From contig DXDD01000124.1 of assembly GCA_019115665.1 (NCBI GenBank), positions 1-45,236 on the forward strand: 45,236 nt of DNA. The letters are read 5' to 3'. Under the pieces are notes generated by a model, which did not search any database, was not told the DNA's origin, and saw nothing but the letters and a program-made list of their open reading frames with translations. The position numbers were made by a program, and so were the translations under genes. Positions 29,249-38,897 of the stretch are shown one piece after another (positions within the stretch are counted from its first letter, which is position 1; each line of letters begins with the position of its first letter). This DNA is from Candidatus Eisenbergiella pullistercoris (GTDB taxonomy: Bacteria; Bacillota; Clostridia; Lachnospirales; Lachnospiraceae).

Positions 29249-29450
29249 ATTTGAGTGTTACAGTTCACTCGTCTGCCAGAACCAGGCAGATGTCGTGCTT
29301 GCACGAACAGATGACTGGCTCTGAGCGGACGAAGGGAGCGCCTGCTTAATGAGCAGGAAATCGCCAAGGCGATTTCCTGTAGCTGCGAAGCAGCGGAGAG
29401 CGCGCAGCGCGGCTTTGCGAATGGCGCGGAGTGAACTGTAACATTTGAGT
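29249..29450. mobile_element. 186-bp MITE-like element with 14-bp TIRs and 8-bp target duplication
   Basis: The element proper is 29257-29442. Its ends are a perfect inverted repeat, GTTACAGTTCACTC (29257-29270) and GAGTGAACTGTAAC (29429-29442), flanked by the direct repeat ATTTGAGT (29249-29256 and 29443-29450). Inside is a row of hairpins: TCTGCC/GGCAGA (29272-29290), TCGTGC/GCACGA (29293-29306), CCTGCT/AGCAGG (29341-29357), a 12-bp stem with a 2-nt loop (29354-29379) and GCTGC/GCAGC (29382-29394). No convincing gene lies inside. It sits 2 bp downstream of the alaS stop. Together with the rpsU promoter it accounts for the 325-bp gap 29128-29452. The right half resembles the segment at 36700-36790. 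Confidence 0.85.
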
Positions 29451-29452
29451 GA

Positions 29453-32092
29453 TTATTTGATCTGTCCGTCCAGAACCGCCGCCGCTTCCTTCAGGGCGCC
29501 GTCAATTCCCTCGGGCTTCTTTCCGCCAGCCTGGGCCATGTTGGGCCGTCCGCCGCCGCCGCCGCCCACCAGGGCCGCGATTCCCTTAATCAGGTTGCCG
29601 GCATGAGCGCCTGCCTTCATCGCCGCGTCCGTCGCCATGGCCACCAGGTTCACCCTGCCGTCCTGCGCGGATGCCAGCACGATCACGCCTTCGCCCAGCT
29701 TCTCCTTTAACTGGTCTCCCAGCTCTCTTAATCCGTTCATGTCCACGCCGTCCGCGCGGGCCGCGATCAGCTTCACGCCCTTCACTTCCTGCACCTGATT
29801 CATCACGTCGCCCAGAGCTTCCTTCGCGGCTTTGCTCTTTAAGGACTCATTTTCCGCGTTCAGGCGCTTCACCTCCGCCATCAGATGCTCCAGCTTCTCC
29901 GCAAGGGTCGCGGGCGTCGCCTTCACGATCTTCGCCGCTTCCTCCAGGCGGCTCTCCTGCTCTCTGTAATAAGAGAACACGCCGGGGCCGGTCAGCGCCT
30001 CGATCCTTCTGACGCCGGCCGCGACGCCGCTTTCGGAAAGGATCTTAAAGACGGAGATCTCTCCCGTGTTGGACACATGGGTTCCTCCGCACAGCTCCGT
30101 GGAAAAGTCTCCCATGCGCACCACGCGCACCCGGTCGCCGTACTTTTCGCCGAACAGGGCCATCGCTCCGGTCTTCTTGGCTTCCTCCAGGGTCATGACG
30201 CTGGTTTCCACCGGAATATGGGCGGCGATTTCATCATTCACGATCTTTTCCACCTGCGAAAGCTCCTCTTCGGTCATGGCAGAGAAATGGCTGAAGTCGA
30301 AGCGCAGACGGTAAGGATCCACGTAGGATCCCGCCTGCTCCACATGGGTGCCGAGCACGCTGCGCAGCGCCTTCTGCAGAAGGTGGGTGGCGCTGTGATT
30401 CTTACAGGTATCCGCGCGCTTTTCGGCGTTTACCGCAAGCTCCGCCTGATCGCCCATGCGCAGCATCCCCTTCGTCATTTTTCCCACATGGCCTATTTTA
30501 CCGCCCATCAGGTGAATGGTATCGCGCACCTCAAATTCGCCCTCCGCGGTACGGATCACGCCCGTGTCTCCGCACTGTCCGCCCATGGTTCCATAGAACG
30601 GGGTCTGCTCCACAATAATGGTGCCGCTCTCCCCGTCGGTGAGCGCCTCCACCACCTCATCCTCCGTGGTCATGGCCACGATGGGGGATTTCCAGGTCAG
30701 CTTTTCATAGCCCACGAATTCAGAAGTGATCGCGGGATCGATCTGCTCGTAAACCGTGGCGTCGGCTCCCATGTAATTGGTCACCTTTCTCGCGGCGCGG
30801 GCCTTGTCCTTCTGCTCCTTCATGCAGGCCGCAAAGCCGTTCTCGTCCACCGAAAAGCCCTTTTCCTGCAGAATCTCCGTGGTCAGATCCAGCGGGAAGC
30901 CGTAGGTGTCGTACAGACGGAACGCGTCCTGTCCGGAAAGCTGCGTCCTTCCGTCCTTCGCCATCTGCTCCGACAGCTCGGAAAGGATGCTCAGCCCCTG
31001 GTCGATGGTCCGGTTGAATTTATCCTCCTCCTGGGAGAGCACCTTGAAGATGAACTCCTTCTTCTCTTCCAGCTCCGGATAGCCGTCCCGGCTTCCTTCG
31101 ATCACGGTGCGGCTCAGGTTGGAAAGGAATTCCCCGTCGATGCCGAGCAGTCTGCCGTGACGCGCCGCGCGGCGGATGATCCTGCGCAGCACATAGCCTC
31201 TTCCCTCGTTGGAGGGCATGATGCCGTCGGAGATCATGAAGGTGGCGGAACGGATATGGTCCGTCACGATGCGGATGGAAACGTCCCATTCGTGTTTTTC
31301 CTTATAGGTCTTGCCCGCCAGCTCGCAGACCCGGTTTCTGAGCGCCTGAATGGTGTCCACGTCAAAAATGGAATCCACATCCTGCACCACCGTGGCCAGA
31401 CGCTCCAGGCCCATGCCCGTGTCGATGTTCTTCTGGATCAGGTCAGTGTAGTGGCCGTGTCCGTCATTATCGAACTGGGAGAACACATTGTTCCACACCT
31501 CGATATAACGGTCACAGTCGCAGCCCACCGTACAGCCGGGCTTTCCGCAGCCGTACTTCTCGCCGCGGTCATAGTATACCTCGGAGCAGGGGCCGCAGGG
31601 GCCGGAGCCGTGCTCCCAGAAATTGTCCTCTTTTCCGAAACGGAAGATCCGCTCCGGCGCGATACCGATCTCCTTATTCCAGATATCGAAGGCCTCGTCG
31701 TCGTCCAGATATACGGAAGGATACAGTCTGTCCGGGTCCAGTCCGACCACCTCGGTCAGAAACTCCCAGCACCAGGCGATCGCCTCATGCTTGAAATAAT
31801 CTCCGAAGGAGAAATTTCCCAGCATCTCAAAGAAAGTGCCGTGCCGGTCGGTCTTTCCGATATTCTCGATATCGCCCGTGCGGATGCACTTCTGACAGGT
31901 GGTCACTCTCCTTCTGGGCGGGATCTCCTGCCCGGTAAAATAGGGTTTCAGGGGAGCCATGCCCGAATTGATCAGCAGCAGGCTGTTGTCGTTGTGCGGC
32001 ACCAGGGAAAAGCTCTTCATCACCAGATGCCCCTTGCTCTCAAAAAAGTCCAGGAACATCTTCCTCAGTTCGTTTACACCGTATTTTTCCAC
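29453..32092 (-). CDS. alaS: Alanyl-tRNA synthetase
   Basis: Charges tRNA-Ala. 879 residues from a GTG start at 32092, chosen because GGAGG lies 8 nt upstream; the frame also opens at a TTG five codons earlier that overlaps that site. Class II catalytic domain at the N-terminus: LRKMFLDFFESKGH, NSGMAPLKPYFTG, then FGKEDNFWEHGSGPCGPCSE. The editing domain has HSATHLLQKALRSVLG and the Zn-site motif ELCGGTHVSNTGEI. The C-terminal C-Ala/DHHA1 region has VGGGGGGRPNMAQAGG. It has its own consensus promoter and a leader of only about 28 nt, so no T-box. The mobile element lies right after its stop codon. Confidence 0.97.
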   Translation of the reverse strand: MEKYGVNELRKMFLDFFESKGHLVMKSFSLVPHNDNSLLLINSGMAPLKPYFTGQEIPPRRRVTTCQKCIRTGDIENIGKTDRHGTFFEMLGNFSFGDYFKHEAIAWCWEFLTEVVGLDPDRLYPSVYLDDDEAFDIWNKEIGIAPERIFRFGKEDNFWEHGSGPCGPCSEVYYDRGEKYGCGKPGCTVGCDCDRYIEVWNNVFSQFDNDGHGHYTDLIQKNIDTGMGLERLATVVQDVDSIFDVDTIQALRNRVCELAGKTYKEKHEWDVSIRIVTDHIRSATFMISDGIMPSNEGRGYVLRRIIRRAARHGRLLGIDGEFLSNLSRTVIEGSRDGYPELEEKKEFIFKVLSQEEDKFNRTIDQGLSILSELSEQMAKDGRTQLSGQDAFRLYDTYGFPLDLTTEILQEKGFSVDENGFAACMKEQKDKARAARKVTNYMGADATVYEQIDPAITSEFVGYEKLTWKSPIVAMTTEDEVVEALTDGESGTIIVEQTPFYGTMGGQCGDTGVIRTAEGEFEVRDTIHLMGGKIGHVGKMTKGMLRMGDQAELAVNAEKRADTCKNHSATHLLQKALRSVLGTHVEQAGSYVDPYRLRFDFSHFSAMTEEELSQVEKIVNDEIAAHIPVETSVMTLEEAKKTGAMALFGEKYGDRVRVVRMGDFSTELCGGTHVSNTGEISVFKILSESGVAAGVRRIEALTGPGVFSYYREQESRLEEAAKIVKATPATLAEKLEHLMAEVKRLNAENESLKSKAAKEALGDVMNQVQEVKGVKLIAARADGVDMNGLRELGDQLKEKLGEGVIVLASAQDGRVNLVAMATDAAMKAGAHAGNLIKGIAALVGGGGGGRPNMAQAGGKKPEGIDGALKEAAAVLDGQIK

Positions 32093-32126
32093 GTCTTTAT
32101 CCTCCAAAATTGCCTGAATCTATCCC

Positions 32127-32155
32127 ATTATAATTACAATCATTTCCCTTGTCAA
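32127..32155 (-). promoter_or_regulatory. Consensus sigma-A promoter of alaS
   Basis: Minus-strand TTGACA (32150-32155), exactly 17 bp, TATAAT (32127-32132): a perfect match to consensus. Transcription should start near 32120, about 28 nt before the GTG start. This is the strongest promoter by sequence in the window. Confidence 0.93.
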
Positions 32156-32157
32156 CG

Positions 32158-32203
32158 CCCGCGGCGCAGGGCAGCGAAAGCGCGCTGCGGCGCAGACCGC
32201 GGG
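32158..32203 (-). other. GC-rich nested hairpin after cls
   Basis: CCCGCGG (32158-32164) pairs with CCGCGGG (32197-32203), enclosing GCAGCG/CGCTGC. It lies between the cls stop (32221) and the alaS promoter. No U-tract follows, so it is at best a weak or factor-dependent terminator for cls. Confidence 0.45.
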
Positions 32204-32220
32204 AATACGCCCGCCGCTCG

Positions 32221-33765
32221 TCAGCACAGGGGCGCGAACACGCGCAGGACGGAATCCACCAGCCCGCCGACGATGCCCTTCTTGCAGTCGTCCAGGGTGA
32301 TCTGCCTGCTCTGCTCCATGGTCCGCAGGCTGTCCTCCTTCAGCTCCTTCAGGCCCTGCGTCCGGTACAGAAGGGTGGCGCATTCAAAATGCAGATAGAG
32401 GCTGCGGAAATCCATGTTCACGCTGCCCACCACGCCGAACACGTCGTCGCTGATATAGCTCTTTGCATGGATAAAGCCCGGCTGATATTCATAAATTTTC
32501 ACGCCTGCGCGCAGAAGGGGCGGATAATTGGAACGGGTCAGCCGGAAAATGGTCGGCTTGTCCGGGATCCCGGGCGTGACGATGCGCACGTCCACGCCCC
32601 GCTTCGCCGCCTGACAGAGGGCGTTTCTCATCACGTCGTCCACGATCAGATAGGGGGTGAAAATATAGACATAATCCCTGGCCTGATGAAGGATATCCAG
32701 ATATACGTTTTCCGCGATCGTTTCATTATCCAGAGGCGAGTCGGTGTAGGGCTGCACCAGCCCGGTTCCGCCGAAGGGCTCCGGATGCCACACATGGGGG
32801 CGGAAGCAGTCGATATCCGCATCCTCCTTCCGGAAGGCGTTCCACATTTCCAGGAACATCACGGTAAAGCTCCAGACAGCCTCCCCCTTCAGCCGGACTC
32901 CCGTATCCTTCCAGTAGCCGAAGCGGACGATCTCATTGATATATTCATCCGCCAGATTGATCCCGCCGGTATAGCCCGTATGGCCGTCGATCACCAGGAT
33001 CTTCCTATGGTCCCGGTTGTTCATGACCAGAGAAAAGATCGGCACCACCGGGTTGAAGGCCATGCATTTGATGCCCGCCTTTTCCAGCCAGGCGTCATAT
33101 CCCGCGGGAAGCCTGGCGACGCAGCCCATGTCGTCGTAGATCATGCGGACCTCCACGCCCTGAGCGGCCTTCTCCTTCAGCACCTCCAGGATGCTTTCCC
33201 ACATCTTTCCCTCCGAAACGATGAAGTATTCCAGAAAAATGAAATGCCGCGCGCTTTTCAGATCCTCCATCATGTCCGCGAACATTTCCTCGCCCGTGGG
33301 ATAATATCTGACCTCCGTATCCGTATAGGCGGGCAGGTCGCTCACCTTTCGCACGTAGCGGAAGGTTTCCGCCGCGCGGGCGCTTTCCTTCTGCAGCCCG
33401 GGCGGAAGCTGGCGGATCCCCTCCTCCTTTTTCAGGCAGGCCCGGTACTGCTCATGCTGGGCGTGCAGCCTGTTGCGCAGCTTTCTCGCGGGCTTCTTGT
33501 CTCCGGAAAACAGATAAAACAGACCACCGAACAGCGGCAGCGCCATGATGAGCACGATCCAGCCGATCTTATAGGCGGAGTTGTCGTCCTTTCCGATAAT
33601 ATATAATACGATCGCAATGCTCAGGAACGTAAACACGGTGGTGATCCAGCTCACGTATTCCGTCAGCTTCTCCAGCATGAACACCAGCCATACGATCTGA
33701 AGCAGGATGAGCAGCACCGTTATGATGATGCGGTTCATCACAAGTCTTTTGTAATTGTTTTTCAT
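32221..33765 (-). CDS. cls: Cardiolipin synthase (phospholipase D family)
   Basis: Condenses two phosphatidylglycerol molecules to cardiolipin and glycerol at the membrane. 514 residues from the ATG at 33765 (MKNNYKRLVMN), with GGGAAG 7 nt upstream; the longer frame adds 38 Arg/Lys/Gly-rich codons that do not look like protein. Three N-terminal hydrophobic segments (IIITVLLILLQIVWLVFML, WITTVFTFLSIAIVLYII and IGWIVLIMALPLFGGLFYLF). Two HKD catalytic motifs: HRKILVIDGHTG and HAKSYISDDVFG, each followed by the family Gly/Asn motifs (TGGINLADEY, GSVNMDFRS). It is transcribed after the AI-2E-type permease gene, 40 bp apart. Confidence 0.95.
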   Translation of the reverse strand: MKNNYKRLVMNRIIITVLLILLQIVWLVFMLEKLTEYVSWITTVFTFLSIAIVLYIIGKDDNSAYKIGWIVLIMALPLFGGLFYLFSGDKKPARKLRNRLHAQHEQYRACLKKEEGIRQLPPGLQKESARAAETFRYVRKVSDLPAYTDTEVRYYPTGEEMFADMMEDLKSARHFIFLEYFIVSEGKMWESILEVLKEKAAQGVEVRMIYDDMGCVARLPAGYDAWLEKAGIKCMAFNPVVPIFSLVMNNRDHRKILVIDGHTGYTGGINLADEYINEIVRFGYWKDTGVRLKGEAVWSFTVMFLEMWNAFRKEDADIDCFRPHVWHPEPFGGTGLVQPYTDSPLDNETIAENVYLDILHQARDYVYIFTPYLIVDDVMRNALCQAAKRGVDVRIVTPGIPDKPTIFRLTRSNYPPLLRAGVKIYEYQPGFIHAKSYISDDVFGVVGSVNMDFRSLYLHFECATLLYRTQGLKELKEDSLRTMEQSRQITLDDCKKGIVGGLVDSVLRVFAPLC

Positions 33766-33805
33766 CCGCTGTCTTCCCTTCCCGTTCTTCCTTCTGTCTG
33801 CGGAC

Positions 33806-34978
33806 TTATTCCTTCCTTTTTTCCGGCCTCTGCCTTCTTCCGGACGGCGCGCGCCTCTGCCAGCTGTCCTTTCTTTCATTTCTGGCGTTCACGTCGCTTC
33901 GCAGCAGCTTGTAGGCCGTAGCGGTGAGAGGGACGCCCAGCAGCATGCCGCCGATTCCCATCAGGCCGCCTCCCACCGTCACTGCCGCCAGCACCCACAT
34001 GCCGGGCAGGCCGATGGATGAGCCCACCACTCTGGGATAGATCAGATTCCCTTCCATCTGCTGCAGGATCACGATGAAAACGAGGAAAAGAAGAGCCTTT
34101 AAGGGATCCACCGTCAGAATCATGAAGGCTCCCAGTCCGGCTCCCAGATAAGCGCCCACAATGGGGATCAGGGCGGTTACGCCGATAAAGGAGCCGATCA
34201 TCACCGCGTAGGGAAAATCAAAGATCAGCATTCCCACCGCGCAGAGCGTTCCCAGGATCACCGCCTCCGTACACTGTCCGATGATGAAGCTGGAAAAGGT
34301 GTCGTCCGCCGTCCGGATGATCCTGGCGATCTCCTTTACGGTCTTTTCCTTCAGATAGGCGCGCAGGATCCGCTTTGCCTGGGAGCTCAGCCGCTCCTTG
34401 CTCACCAGAATATAGACGCCGAAGATCAGTCCGATGAAGAAATTGACCACGCCTCCCACCACGCTTCCCACCACGCTGATGGTGGAATTGAGGATGCCTC
34501 CGATGCCGGAGCGGGCCACCTCCATGACCTTTTCCATCATGCTGTTCCAGTCGATATCCTCCACATAGTTCGAAGCGTTAAGCGCGCCGCTCTTTTCCAG
34601 CCAGTCCGCCGCCTGGTCAAACACCACGGGGATGCTGCGTCCGATCACCCCGAAGGCCTTGCCCAGCTCCGGGATCACAAGCCTTCCCACCAGGGTAAAC
34701 AGGGCCAGCACCAGAAGAATGGAAACCACGATCCCCGCGCCGCGGCGCGTGGAGCGGATAAAACGGTTCTGCGACCTGGGAAAATACAGCCGCTCCACCC
34801 TTACCAGCACGATATTCAGCACATAGGCGATCCCCATGCCGAGAACCAGCGGCAGGATCACATTCCACAGCCTTCCCGCGCCCCATACGATCGCATCGAA
34901 TTTTACAATACACAGGATCAGGAACGCGGCAAGACAGATATATATGAGAACGGCTTTGTCTGTCCTTCTTTTCTGCAT
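33806..34978 (-). CDS. AI-2E/PerM family membrane permease
   Basis: Multi-pass membrane protein of the AI-2E transporter superfamily; family members export autoinducer 2, other small molecules or act as Na+/H+ antiporters, and the substrate here is unknown. 390 residues, AGGAG before the ATG at 34978. Hydrophobic segments: AVLIYICLAAFLILCIV, LWNVILPLVLGMGIAYVLNI, GIVVSILLVLALFTLVGRLV, a pair around residues 155-180 (VVGGVVNFFIGLIFGVYILV), AVILGTLCAVGMLIF, ALIPIVGAYLGAGLGAFMIL, ALLFLVFIVILQQMEGNLIY and WVLAAVTVGGGLMGIGGML. The conserved PRVVGSSIGLPGMWVLAAV near the C-terminus is characteristic. A basic tail ends the protein. Likely one operon with cls. Confidence 0.92.
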   Translation of the reverse strand: MQKRRTDKAVLIYICLAAFLILCIVKFDAIVWGAGRLWNVILPLVLGMGIAYVLNIVLVRVERLYFPRSQNRFIRSTRRGAGIVVSILLVLALFTLVGRLVIPELGKAFGVIGRSIPVVFDQAADWLEKSGALNASNYVEDIDWNSMMEKVMEVARSGIGGILNSTISVVGSVVGGVVNFFIGLIFGVYILVSKERLSSQAKRILRAYLKEKTVKEIARIIRTADDTFSSFIIGQCTEAVILGTLCAVGMLIFDFPYAVMIGSFIGVTALIPIVGAYLGAGLGAFMILTVDPLKALLFLVFIVILQQMEGNLIYPRVVGSSIGLPGMWVLAAVTVGGGLMGIGGMLLGVPLTATAYKLLRSDVNARNERKDSWQRRAPSGRRQRPEKRKE

Positions 34979-35042
34979 ATGCTTCTCCTTTCCGGGTCAT
35001 TGCCAACGTCCTTATCTTACCACAAAACGGGAAAGAAAAGTA

Positions 35043-35083
35043 GCCCCTTCTTTTTCACGGATGATCCCTGAAAAAGAAGGGGC
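35043..35083 (-). terminator. Long-stem terminator after gdhA
   Basis: GCCCCTTCTTTTTCA (35043-35057) and TGAAAAAGAAGGGGC (35069-35083) form a perfect 15-bp stem with an 11-nt loop. T-rich sequence flanks both sides. It lies 130 bp past the gdhA stop and before the AI-2E-type gene start is reached from the right. Confidence 0.8.
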
Positions 35084-35212
35084 CTTTTCTTCTGTTTCCC
35101 GCCGTCCGGCGCATGCGGCCGTCAGATCAGCCGTCTGCAGCCGTCATGCGGGCTTTTTGCTGCCTTCAGGCCGGATGCCGCTGCAGCTCTGCCGAAGGCC
35201 GAACCGTAACAG

Positions 35213-36658
<1,446 letters not shown>

Positions 36659-36685
36659 TCAACGCTTTAATCTGTTATATTATTA

Positions 36686-36799
36686 AAGCCCCGGCGGCAG
36701 CGCCCGTCTAATGAACAAGAAATCGCCAGGGCGATTTCTCGGAGCAGCGGAAAGCACGAAGCGCGGCTTTGCGAATGGCGCGGAGTGAAGCGCCGGCCT
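36686..36799. repeat. Decayed relative of the 29257-29442 element
   Basis: The segment contains the same ordered blocks as the right half of that element: AATGAACAAGAAATCGCC (36710-36727), its mirror GGCGATTTC, then GCAGCGGA and GCGCGGCTTTGCGAATGG (36761-36778) followed by CGCGGAGTGAA. The ends differ: an imperfect inverted repeat (AAGCCCCGGCG near 36686 against CGCCGGCCTT at 36791-36800) replaces the clean TIRs, and no target duplication is seen. As in the first copy, it abuts a stop codon, here of the 36800-37237 gene. Confidence 0.7.
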
Positions 36800-37237
36800 T
36801 CAGAGATACTTCTTCAGCTCCGCAATGCTTTTCTGTTCCAGAAGAAGAAGCTCCTCCGCCAGCTCTCTGCTTGTATGTCCCGCATTTTCGCAGCGGTTCA
36901 TCGCCCTCCACAGCCGGGAGATCCCTCTGGCGCTGTCCCGGATCATCAGCTCCGCCACGCGGCTTGCGCTGGTGTCAAAGAGCGTCTCCGCATGAATGGC
37001 GCCTCTCAGCGCGAGTTCTGAAACCGCGCCGGTTCGGCCACCCTCCTCCCCTTCCTTCAGCATCTCCCGCTTCGCTCTGTCCCGGATGCCGGAATACTGC
37101 AGCTCCTTCTGATTCAGATACCGGCCAAGAGGCGCGTCCTCCACCTTGGGAAAGAGCGTTTCCAGGGCGATCATCCCCATCTCCGTATTTTCCCGGATCT
37201 GCCGGAGCAGGCCGGCGTCATCCCTTTTTATCGCCAT
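36800..37237 (-). CDS. Unrecognised 145-residue helical protein
   Basis: I do not recognise a named family. The start is supported by AAAGGAG before ATG. The sequence is almost wholly predicted-helix-like and charged: IRENTEMGMIALETLFPKVE near the start, LGRYLNQKELQYSGIRDRAK, an Ala/Ser segment around DTSASRVAELMIRDSARGIS, and a C-terminal ELAEELLLLEQKSIAELKKY. No signal, membrane segment or Cys-rich motif is seen, except a single Cys in NRCENAG. The pattern of acidic/hydrophobic helices suggests a small four-helix bundle, cytosolic (inference). It stands between gdhA and the SH3-domain gene; the repeat at 36686 starts at its stop codon. Confidence 0.75.
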   Translation of the reverse strand: MAIKRDDAGLLRQIRENTEMGMIALETLFPKVEDAPLGRYLNQKELQYSGIRDRAKREMLKEGEEGGRTGAVSELALRGAIHAETLFDTSASRVAELMIRDSARGISRLWRAMNRCENAGHTSRELAEELLLLEQKSIAELKKYL

Positions 37238-37309
37238 TGTCCCAGACTCCTTTCTCCGTTTCCCCGGTCCGATCGGAAGTTTGCAGGGCCTGTTGCAGAA
37301 AAAGTATCG

Positions 37310-37355
37310 CAGAAAAAGACCGGGGAAACGCCTTTTCTTCCTAGCATTTCCCCGG
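37310..37355 (-). terminator. Intrinsic terminator after the SH3-domain gene
   Basis: CCGGGGAAA (37320-37328) pairs with TTTCCCCGG (37347-37355); on the minus strand it is followed by TCTTTTT. It lies between the SH3-domain gene and the 145-residue protein gene, so these are separate units. Confidence 0.8.
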
Positions 37356-37416
37356 CTCCGGCTTTTATACCGATATTCTGTTCTGAAAGGCCGCTTTGCG
37401 GCGCAAAGATCCTGTC

Positions 37417-38838
37417 CTATTGGAGGACGTCCGTACGGATATAGCCTGTTTCCCCCTTGAAGCGCACCTTCGTCCAGCCGTCGGACTGCTTCATCAGGAT
37501 CTCCACCTCGTCTCCGGAATAGCCGACGCCGATCCGGTCCGCGTCCTCGCTGGCGCTGCTTCTGATATTTACCGTACTGGTCAGGCGGTAGGTTCCGCTG
37601 TCCGGCACATCCGCGCCGTCGGACGCCTCCCCGTCGGAAGAAGCGTCGTCTCCGGACGCCGCCTCTTCTTCGGAGTCAGTCCCTTCGGAGGCTTCCTCCG
37701 AAGATCCGTCTTCCGCCGCCGCAAGAAATTCCGATTTCATAAAGGCCTCGCCGCCGTCATATTCCACTTTGGACCAGCCGTTCTGTCTGCTCTCCAGCAG
37801 GGTAAAGGTATCCCCGATCTGCGCCTTTCCCAGTATGTCCGCGTTCTCGCTGTCGGAGCTTCGGATATTCACCACATCGATGGCCTCCACCAGGGTTCCC
37901 TCCCCGGCCGGCTCTTCCTCAGCGCTTTCTCTTTCCGTCTCTGCGGCCGCTTCCGTCTGTTCCTCCCCGGCGGAGCCTTCCGCCGCGGATTCCGTTCCGG
38001 ATTCTGTCCCGGCTTCCGTTTCCAGCCCGGCAAGCGCGTCGCCCACCGATGCCTTCAGATCCTCGGAAAGCTGCGTCAGGAACGCCGCAAGCTCGGCATC
38101 CTCCGTCACGGCTTCATTGTATTCCACCTGCACCCGGTTGAACAGCTCCACCACATCGTCCTGCTTCGTGACGTTGATCCGGTATTCCCGCATGGTCTCG
38201 TCGTTGGTGCAGTCATGGATATAATATTCGCCGTTTTCGTTCCGGCAGACCACAAAGGTATTCAGGCCGCAGACCGTACGGTCAATATCCCTGAATTTCG
38301 CATAATAGCTGGCGTATACCACAAAGGAATTCTCCTGCGGCCCCGGTTTGGTGTAGCAGTCGATATCCTCATAGCCCTCCAGATATCTGCTCTTCTCCTG
38401 AATCTGCAGAAGCTCCGTGTCGCTGGAATAATCCTTGATGGCGTTGATGGTGTCAATGTCCCCTGCGGCCGCAGCCTGATAATATTTTTCAATCAGAGCG
38501 TTGACCTCCGGATAGGCGTTCTCCTCAAGAGGGGCATAGGCCGCGCCCGCCTCCGCGGTCTGCGTCCCGGTTTCCGCCGGCTGCGTTTCCGCGGAAGCCG
38601 TCTGTCCGGCCGTACTGCCTCTTCCGATCAGCATCCCCAGCCCAAAGCCGGCCCCAAGGAGCACGGCTGCGGCCGCGATGACAAGCGCCAGGCTTTTCGT
38701 GTTTCCCTTCAGGATCCGTCCGATCTCCTTCCATGCGGAAGGCGTTTTCCGCCCCGCTCCGCCGTCCTTCACGCTGAAATCCTTCATATCCTGTATATCG
38801 GGCTTTTTCTCATCGTTCCTTTTTCGTTCTTCGATCAA
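37417..38838 (-). CDS. Membrane-anchored protein with two SH3b domains
   Basis: Type II membrane protein likely facing the cell wall. 473 residues from a TTG at 38838 with AGAAGGTG 6 nt upstream; the open frame extends into the tRNA gene, so a start further up is ruled out, while a GTG at 38847 remains possible. A charged cytosolic N-terminus precedes one membrane helix (LALVIAAAAVLLGAGFGLGM). A first outside domain has VNALIEKYYQAAAAGDIDTI, an NTF2-like pattern (inference). An acidic Glu/Ala/Ser linker follows, then two bacterial SH3 repeats: VEAIDVVNIRSSDSENADIL with GWSKVEYDGGEAFMKSEFL, and LTSTVNIRSSASEDADRIGV with WTKVRFKGETGYIRTDVL. A wall-binding or sensing role is likely; the ligand is unknown. 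Confidence 0.88.
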   Translation of the reverse strand: MIEERKRNDEKKPDIQDMKDFSVKDGGAGRKTPSAWKEIGRILKGNTKSLALVIAAAAVLLGAGFGLGMLIGRGSTAGQTASAETQPAETGTQTAEAGAAYAPLEENAYPEVNALIEKYYQAAAAGDIDTINAIKDYSSDTELLQIQEKSRYLEGYEDIDCYTKPGPQENSFVVYASYYAKFRDIDRTVCGLNTFVVCRNENGEYYIHDCTNDETMREYRINVTKQDDVVELFNRVQVEYNEAVTEDAELAAFLTQLSEDLKASVGDALAGLETEAGTESGTESAAEGSAGEEQTEAAAETERESAEEEPAGEGTLVEAIDVVNIRSSDSENADILGKAQIGDTFTLLESRQNGWSKVEYDGGEAFMKSEFLAAAEDGSSEEASEGTDSEEEAASGDDASSDGEASDGADVPDSGTYRLTSTVNIRSSASEDADRIGVGYSGDEVEILMKQSDGWTKVRFKGETGYIRTDVLQ

Positions 38839-38897
38839 TCGCGACACCTTCTTTTCTTCTGATCTGGTTATGAAAAGTTCCCGGAAAATAGCAAAAA

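Noticed and set aside
32093-32220. T-box riboswitch upstream of alaS
   Set aside because: The perfect promoter leaves a leader of about 28 nt, and no T-box motif or specifier stem is seen further up.
29885-32398. Long plus-strand open frame opposite alaS
   Set aside because: Antisense shadow; no ribosome binding site or domain, and it runs through the alaS promoter and past the end of cls.
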